NCBI GenBank assembly: GCA_024683255.1
Contig: JAIKYL010000241.1
Location: 1-19,079 of the forward strand
Length of the DNA stretch: 19,079 nt
Direction of reading: 5' to 3'
Source: Bacteroidales bacterium
GTDB lineage: Bacteria > Bacteroidota > Bacteroidia > Bacteroidales > UBA932
The notes under the pieces were generated by a model that worked only from the letters and a program-made list of their open reading frames with translations, searched no databases and had not been told where the DNA came from. Numbering within the stretch: position 1 is the first letter of the stretch; every line of letters begins with the position of its first letter. Positions 15,325 to 19,079 of this stretch are shown in pieces. The position numbers were made by a program, and so were the translations under genes.

Positions 15325-17301
15325 TTAAATAATTTCTTCATCCGAAGAAGTTTGTTTGTTCAAATTGTACCGTTGGATGAGGGCAAAGATTTCCGGGTCC
15401 AGGTTGCCCCGGAATACAAAGGAACGGTCGGCCCGGCAGGCATCCAGATAACACTGGACGGCGGCCTGGTCGTCGCCGCTTCGGGCGTGGAGCACCGCCA
15501 GCATATAGGTGACTTGCGGGGTGCGCTCCAACTCCTGCAGGATGGACATGGCCGATGCGTTATAGTCCAGCGAGACATAGGCGATGGCTGTGTTGTAGTC
15601 CTTATAAGGCCGCAGATACTCCAGCGCCTGTTTGTAGTCCCTTTCCTTGAGGGCTTCCACGCCTTTCATGTATACCGTGTCCAGCTGCGTTGTATGGACG
15701 GTATCCTTGATCATTCCCTTGCGGTGCAGATAGAAGTCGAATTTCACGGTACGCAGCCGGGGATACAGTTTTTCCCGGAGGTATGTGTAATAGGATTCGC
15801 CTTTAAGGGCCTCTTCCCGCCTGTCCGGATCGGCCTCGGAGAGGTGTTTCATGTAGGATTGCCGGGCACTGGAGGTGAGGAGGGTGTCCTCGTCCACCAG
15901 CAGCGATAGCATTTCCCAGTTTTCGCCGTTGGAGCGGGAGCGGAAGGGGATGGCGGCGGCGCTTGTTTGCGAGAGCTTTTCGCTGCCGTTCTCTCCTACG
16001 CTGAGGGCGAAGGAGTTCCGCCGGAGGGAGTCCCGGTAGTGGCGCACGTAAGTGTCGAAGTAATTGGCCACTGCCGCCGCCCGCCGTTCCGACAGTGAGA
16101 GGTTGGTGGAGAGGGCTCCTTCCGGAGAGGCCGATGCCGCAATGATGATGGAATCCAAGTCAAATTGCCGATTCTCAAGCAGTTCCGTGATGTTGCCCCG
16201 GATCCGGCCCATCTCGCTGCGGTTGCTTCCCAGGGAAAGGTCAATGTCGGACCGGCCCTGTGCGAAGTCCACGTAGCAGGCGGTGTTGGCAGCGGCCCGG
16301 CGTTCGCGGATGGTAGTGAGGTATTTCTCCGTCCCGTCCACGAACGCAGAAAGGGAACTGATATAAAAGGTAAGGGGTTCGGACCGCTTCATGGTATAGA
16401 TGCGATGATCGCTCTCAAAGACATCTCCGGACAGCACGATGTCCACTTTCCTCAGCTGGGGCCGCGTGGTGATGGTTTGGGTATATTGGTACACGAAATC
16501 TCCGTTCACGGCCTGCATCACGGTGTCCAGGCGCAGGCCCTCCGTCTGGATGGGCACCTTCACATATTTGGCATACATGGCTCCCTGGCGGGATTTCCGG
16601 TATTCGTTCCGTTTCCAGGCAAACATGTCCGTATAGTGGTCGATGGCCTGCTGCTCCGTTACCCCGAACTGGGAACAGAACTGCTCGTCCGAGACGAAGG
16701 TGGAGTCCCGCTTGAACTGATACAGCTGGGGGATGTTCCGCTGCAGGAACAGCTCCAGGTTCCTCAGATCGATGAACTTGGTTGTGTCCGTGATGATGGA
16801 GCGGATAAAGCGGTCGTACTGCTCATAACCCCGCAGCTGCGCCTTCCGGTAGTCGTTTCCGGTAATATAGACGCTCTCCAGCCGGAGAGAGTCTTCCAGT
16901 ACAAACATGTCGGGATAAAAGCGGAGCTGCCATCTGGAGTCCTGCATCTTCTCCGGAACCACCACCTCGAACTTCAGGTCAATCCGGCCGTGGCGTTCGG
17001 CCACGTTGCGGAAGCGGGCTGTCACGCGGGCGGCTTCCAGAACGTCCGTAGCCACCATGTTTCCGTCCTCGTCCTTGATGGCTTTCATAATGAGTACGTC
17101 GTTTCCTTCAGGATCCTTCACCACCAGCGTGTCCCGGCGCGTGGGAGATTCCCCGAAATCCAGTTCAGGCAGGAGTTCCTCCTCCTGGCTTAAGACCAGC
17201 TGCGCCGACACCTGTCCCTCCCTCAACTTCTGGACATGGGAGAGCGGGGCGCAGGCTGCCGCGGCCACAAGCATAAGAAGATGCAGTATACTCCGTTTCA
17301 T
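15325..17301 (-). CDS. OmpA-like/TPR envelope protein of the fimbrial locus
   Basis: 658 aa with an N-terminal signal. A possible lipobox AAAAC (Cys17) is weak. The middle contains an OmpA-like segment (about 340-415): the ACYVDFAQGRSDIDLSLGSN strand-helix, then SIIIAASASPEGA and NLSLSERRAAAVANYF, which match the peptidoglycan-associated OmpA C-domain pattern. Residues 540-640 form TPR-like helical pairs (ALKERDYKQALEYLRPYKDY; MLAVLHARSGDDQAAVQCYLDA). Residues 80-330 are probably beta-rich and not recognised. Proteins of this general type are found beside fimbrial genes in Bacteroidales. A periplasmic scaffold or peptidoglycan tether for the fimbrial apparatus is a reasonable inference, not shown. 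It starts 2 bp after the ssb stop. Confidence 0.82.
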   Translation of the reverse strand: MKRSILHLLMLVAAAACAPLSHVQKLREGQVSAQLVLSQEEELLPELDFGESPTRRDTLVVKDPEGNDVLIMKAIKDEDGNMVATDVLEAARVTARFRNVAERHGRIDLKFEVVVPEKMQDSRWQLRFYPDMFVLEDSLRLESVYITGNDYRKAQLRGYEQYDRFIRSIITDTTKFIDLRNLELFLQRNIPQLYQFKRDSTFVSDEQFCSQFGVTEQQAIDHYTDMFAWKRNEYRKSRQGAMYAKYVKVPIQTEGLRLDTVMQAVNGDFVYQYTQTITTRPQLRKVDIVLSGDVFESDHRIYTMKRSEPLTFYISSLSAFVDGTEKYLTTIRERRAAANTACYVDFAQGRSDIDLSLGSNRSEMGRIRGNITELLENRQFDLDSIIIAASASPEGALSTNLSLSERRAAAVANYFDTYVRHYRDSLRRNSFALSVGENGSEKLSQTSAAAIPFRSRSNGENWEMLSLLVDEDTLLTSSARQSYMKHLSEADPDRREEALKGESYYTYLREKLYPRLRTVKFDFYLHRKGMIKDTVHTTQLDTVYMKGVEALKERDYKQALEYLRPYKDYNTAIAYVSLDYNASAMSILQELERTPQVTYMLAVLHARSGDDQAAVQCYLDACRADRSFVFRGNLDPEIFALIQRYNLNKQTSSDEEII

Positions 17302-17303
17302 CT

Positions 17304-17660
17304 CTACCAGTCTCTTTGGGGTTGGAGCCGCTCATCTTCACGCGGAATCATTTCCACGGTACGGGCCAGGACGTCCATTACAGAACGTTCTTCGTTGTCC
17401 TGGGTGGTGTATTTGCGGATACGGATACGTCCCACCACCCGGATCCAGGCACCTTTCTGGATCTCATAGAAGTCCGGCATGGACGGGCCTTGCCAGGCCG
17501 ATACGTTGAACCAGGCTATGTCAATGTCTGGATTGCCATCCTTGTCCCGGGTGCTGTACTCGGTGACCACGGAGAAATTGCACACCCGCGTCCCGTTGAA
17601 CGCGTGGATCTCCGCCCGTCCCACGACACCTTTGATTTCGATACGGTTTAAGAATTCCAT
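17304..17660 (-). CDS. ssb: Short single-stranded DNA-binding protein (SSB), without acidic tail
   Basis: 118 aa. It is a single OB-fold: EFLNRIEIKGVVGRAEI at the start, VCNFSVVTEYSTRD, the WFNVSAWQG motif (50-58), and GAWIRVVGRIRIRKYTTQDN then VLARTVEMI at the end, all SSB-family features. The C-terminus is RLQPQRDW. The acidic D-D-x-P-F type tip through which housekeeping SSB recruits partner proteins is absent. This looks like the extra short SSB found in many Bacteroidales genomes rather than the main replicative SSB. The ATG at 17660 was chosen because alignment to the OB-fold begins there; an in-frame upstream extension reads as low-quality sequence. It is first in the same-strand series, only 2 bp before the OmpA-like gene. 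Confidence 0.9.
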   Translation of the reverse strand: MEFLNRIEIKGVVGRAEIHAFNGTRVCNFSVVTEYSTRDKDGNPDIDIAWFNVSAWQGPSMPDFYEIQKGAWIRVVGRIRIRKYTTQDNEERSVMDVLARTVEMIPREDERLQPQRDW

Positions 17661-17902
17661 TGCTTTGCATTTAAAGGTTTCACATGACCGGGCCCGGCTG
17701 GGCGCGCTTCCGTCCGGGACCGCTTGCAAAGTAAGGGAGTCCTGCCCCCAAAGCCTAACGGAAACGGCCCTGGAGCTGCATATTTTAACGTTTTGAAGAG
17801 AGATTCTCTGTTTTTTGGGAGGAATCGGAAGAAAAAATAGGCATCGGTTGAATCATTCTTCCGATGAGCGTTTTGGTCCCATCTTAAAAAACGTAAAAAC
17901 TT

Positions 17903-17934
17903 TTGGAAATGTTTTTTACGATGCTTGGAAATGT
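17903..17934 (+). repeat. Direct repeat TTGGAAATGT x2, 22 bp apart
   Basis: TTGGAAATGT occurs at 17903-17912 and 17925-17934. Similarity extends as TTGGAAATGT, two variable bases, then TTTT in both copies. The 22-bp period is about two turns of the helix, so both copies face the same side of the DNA, as in tandem binding sites. Confidence 0.6.
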
Positions 17935-17943
17935 GGTTTTCTT

Positions 17944-17959
17944 GCCCCACCTTTGGGGC
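17944..17959 (+). other. Hairpin GCCCCA-CCTT-TGGGGC just before the zinc-finger gene start
   Basis: A 6-bp perfect stem with a 4-nt loop ends 13 nt before the ATG at 17973, within the likely 5' leader. It overlaps a second dyad, CTTTGG-GG-CCAAAG (17951-17964). It may affect translation of the gene; no T-run follows, so a terminator is unlikely. Confidence 0.5.
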
Positions 17960-17972
17960 CAAAGCGTTGCTT

Positions 17973-18407
17973 ATGGAATACGATTCAGGACAACATTCAC
18001 ACTTCGGATACTGCCTGGAATGCGGGGATATCATTGAATACGGACACGGTCGCCCGGACCGCAAGTTCTGCAGCGCGGGCTGCAAGAACCGCTGGCACAA
18101 CCGGCGGAAGGCGCAGTCCTGGCGGGCATACCAGCACAAGGTCCTCAAAGTGCTGGAGGAGAATCATGACATCCTGGACCGTTTGCGGCGGATAGGCATC
18201 TCATCCATAGACCGGATGAGCCTGGGTCAACTGGGCTTTGACTTTAACTACGTAACCTCTTTCCACAAGATAGGGCAGCACAGCGTATACAGCGTCTTTG
18301 ACATTACATACGAAGCCACCCCTTCCCGCATCCTCCATATAACCAGCCGATGGAACGTGCCGGAAGAGGGAACAGGGGAAGGGGCGTCTTCCAAAAAGAG
18401 GGCTTAA
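17973..18407 (+). CDS. Small Cys4 zinc-finger-like protein, function unknown
   Basis: 144 aa from the ATG at 17973. An upstream in-frame ATG (17925) would start inside the repeat region and is less likely. The N-terminal part contains GYCLECGD (Cys14, Cys17) and RKFCSAGCKNRWHNRR (Cys33, Cys37): CxxC-x15-CxxxC followed by a basic helix, typical of treble-clef zinc-binding modules. The rest (48-125) appears to be helical (HKVLKVLEENHDILDRLRRIGI) followed by a beta-rich part with GFDFNYVTSFHKIGQHSVYSVFDITYEA. It resembles uncharacterised Bacteroidales proteins with an FCS..CKNR.H motif. Nucleic-acid binding is a plausible inference. Its TAA stop overlaps the stop of the convergent transporter gene in a shared TTAA. 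Confidence 0.85.
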   Translation: MEYDSGQHSHFGYCLECGDIIEYGHGRPDRKFCSAGCKNRWHNRRKAQSWRAYQHKVLKVLEENHDILDRLRRIGISSIDRMSLGQLGFDFNYVTSFHKIGQHSVYSVFDITYEATPSRILHITSRWNVPEEGTGEGASSKKRA

Positions 18408-19079
18408 TTTGCAGCCGCTTTCTGCTTTTTCTGCGGGTCTTTGAACAGGATCCAGAACAGGACACCTACCACAAAGGCATAGCCGGCAAAGATGTACCAG
18501 GCGTTGGGCCAGGAAGGATTGGCGGCCTTGTATACGGTGGCATCTACAACTGCGCCGGCGGCCAGGGTGCCGATGGTGGCGCCGAAGCCGTTGGTCATCA
18601 TCATGAACAGGCCCTGGGCACTGGAACGGATGTCTTCCGCGGCGTTCTGCTCCACGTAAAGGGAACCGGAGATGTTGAAGAAATCAAAGGCAAAACCGTA
18701 CACGATGCAGCTGAGGACAAACAGCAGCACGCCGGGCATGGCCGGGTTGCCCAGGCCGAAGAAGCCGAAGCGGAACACCCAGGCGAACATGGCGATGAGC
18801 ATCACGTTCTTGATGCCGAATTTCTTCATGGCAAACGGAATGAGCAGGATACAAAGCGTCTCCGAAGCCTGTGAGATGGCAATGAGCGCGTTGGAGTTCT
18901 TCACCGCAAAGGTGTCGGCCAGGGACGGATCCGAAGCGAAGGAGCTAAGGAAAGTATTGGCGTATCCGTTGGTAATCTGGAGGGAGGCGCCCAGGAGCAT
19001 ACTGAAGATGAAGAAGATGGCAAACTGGCCGTCCTTGAACAGGGAGAAGGCCTTGAGGCCGAAGGCATCGGCCAGGGAT
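18404..19079 (-). CDS. Nucleoside:H+ symporter (NHS/NupG-XapB-like) MFS permease, C-terminal part
   Basis: The gene continues beyond the right edge; 224 C-terminal codons are visible, with the frame open up to base 19078. The visible start of the fragment, DAFGLKAFSLFKDGQFAIF, then SMLLGASLQITNGYANTFL, is highly characteristic of the nucleoside:H+ symporter family (NupG/XapB). About six membrane helices of the second MFS half follow, including SQASETLCILLIPFAMKKFG, SLYVEQNAAEDIRSSAQG and MMMTNGFGATIGTLAAG. The protein ends FKDPQKKQKAAAN. Substrate is presumably nucleosides, but Bacteroidales relatives sometimes have other substrates. Convergent with the zinc-finger gene, with no terminator space between them. 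Confidence 0.92.
   Translation of the reverse strand, partial: SLADAFGLKAFSLFKDGQFAIFFIFSMLLGASLQITNGYANTFLSSFASDPSLADTFAVKNSNALIAISQASETLCILLIPFAMKKFGIKNVMLIAMFAWVFRFGFFGLGNPAMPGVLLFVLSCIVYGFAFDFFNISGSLYVEQNAAEDIRSSAQGLFMMMTNGFGATIGTLAAGAVVDATVYKAANPSWPNAWYIFAGYAFVVGVLFWILFKDPQKKQKAAAN

Larger units (their letters stand above)
17661..17972. promoter_or_regulatory. 312-bp divergent intergenic region between ssb and the zinc-finger gene
   Basis: No coding potential is supported here. The ssb-proximal 100 bp are GC-rich. A TTACTTTG on the minus strand near 17730 is one mismatch from the -7 consensus, so it is a weak promoter candidate for ssb. From about 17780 to 17940 the region turns markedly AT-rich with several TTTTGG runs. 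It holds an inverted repeat ATCGGAAG/CTTCCGAT (17824-17831 and 17858-17865), an imperfect one CGTAAAAAC/GTTTTTTACG (17892-17900 and 17911-17920), a direct repeat and a hairpin (listed separately). No consensus promoter for the plus-strand gene was identified. Confidence 0.55.

Noticed and set aside
16165..17193. Plus-strand 342-codon open frame opposite the OmpA-like gene
   Set aside because: Same antisense-shadow pattern; the minus-strand protein has a signal sequence, OmpA-like and TPR-like regions.
17661..17729. N-terminal extension of SSB by 23 residues
   Set aside because: The extension is a short, Arg/Cys-rich sequence with no similarity to SSB, whose OB-fold starts at the chosen Met.
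17800..17818. AGAGA-T-TCTCT followed by a T-run as a terminator
   Set aside because: The two arms leave a 1-nt loop and cannot form a stable RNA hairpin; it is also not placed after a plus-strand gene.
1..19079. CRISPR arrays, insertion sequences, prophage or toxin-antitoxin modules
   Set aside because: No regularly spaced repeats, transposase or integrase motifs, or paired small toxin-antitoxin frames were seen on either strand.

Overview
The window looks like chromosomal DNA of a moderately GC-rich member of the Bacteroidales (Bacteroidota), probably a gut or host-associated one. The evidence is a Na+-translocating NADH:quinone reductase operon of the usual A-to-F order, a FimA/Mfa1-type lipoprotein fimbria locus, a short tail-less SSB, a tmRNA without an encoded CCA end, and several promoters that match the Bacteroides consensus (TTTG or TTG, then 19-20 bases, then TAnnTTTG). 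I cannot name genus or species. No insertion sequence, phage, CRISPR array or classical tRNA/rRNA gene was seen.

Left part (1-4847, minus strand): nqrA-nqrB-nqrC-nqrD-nqrE-nqrF. The gaps are 3-15 bp, and nqrF runs off the left edge. Together these genes encode the respiratory Na+ pump. All cofactor residues that can be checked are present: flavinylated Thr in NqrB and NqrC, paired membrane Cys in NqrD and NqrE, and the ferredoxin Cys in NqrF. NqrC carries an unusual Cys/His-rich C-terminal tail. An 85-bp divergent promoter region separates nqrA from a PcrA/UvrD helicase gene (4933-7302, plus), which ends at a strong hairpin.

Middle (7467-10377): a small conserved-looking protein of unknown function (7507-8097, plus) meets an NhaC-type antiporter gene (8092-9381, minus) tail to tail with overlapping stop codons. 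The antiporter gene starts 5 nt after the 3' end of the tmRNA gene ssrA (9387-9781, minus). Upstream of ssrA lies an exported NlpC/P60 peptidase gene (9812-10339, minus). The ssrA -33 box sits inside the end of that peptidase gene.

Right part (10377-17660, minus): one tightly packed presumptive operon in the order ssb, OmpA/TPR-like envelope protein, FimA/Mfa1-like subunit, FimB/Mfa2-like anchor, second FimA/Mfa1-like subunit, and a large lipoprotein with Ig-like repeats (candidate tip or adhesin). This looks like a complete cell-surface fimbria assembly unit with a DNA-binding protein as its first gene. A 312-bp AT-rich regulatory gap follows, rich in inverted and direct repeats. Next come a small Cys4 zinc-finger-like protein (17973-18407, plus) and the 3' part of a nucleoside:H+ symporter-family permease gene (18404-19079, minus). 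These two genes share a palindromic TTAA as their stop codons.

I did not find an obviously new multi-gene system. The points most worth a second look are the roughly tenfold excess of the 7-mer GGCCGAT across the window in both orientations, the metal-ligand-like tail on NqrC, the ssrA-antiporter junction, the ssb-fimbria coupling, and the repeat cluster upstream of the zinc-finger gene.
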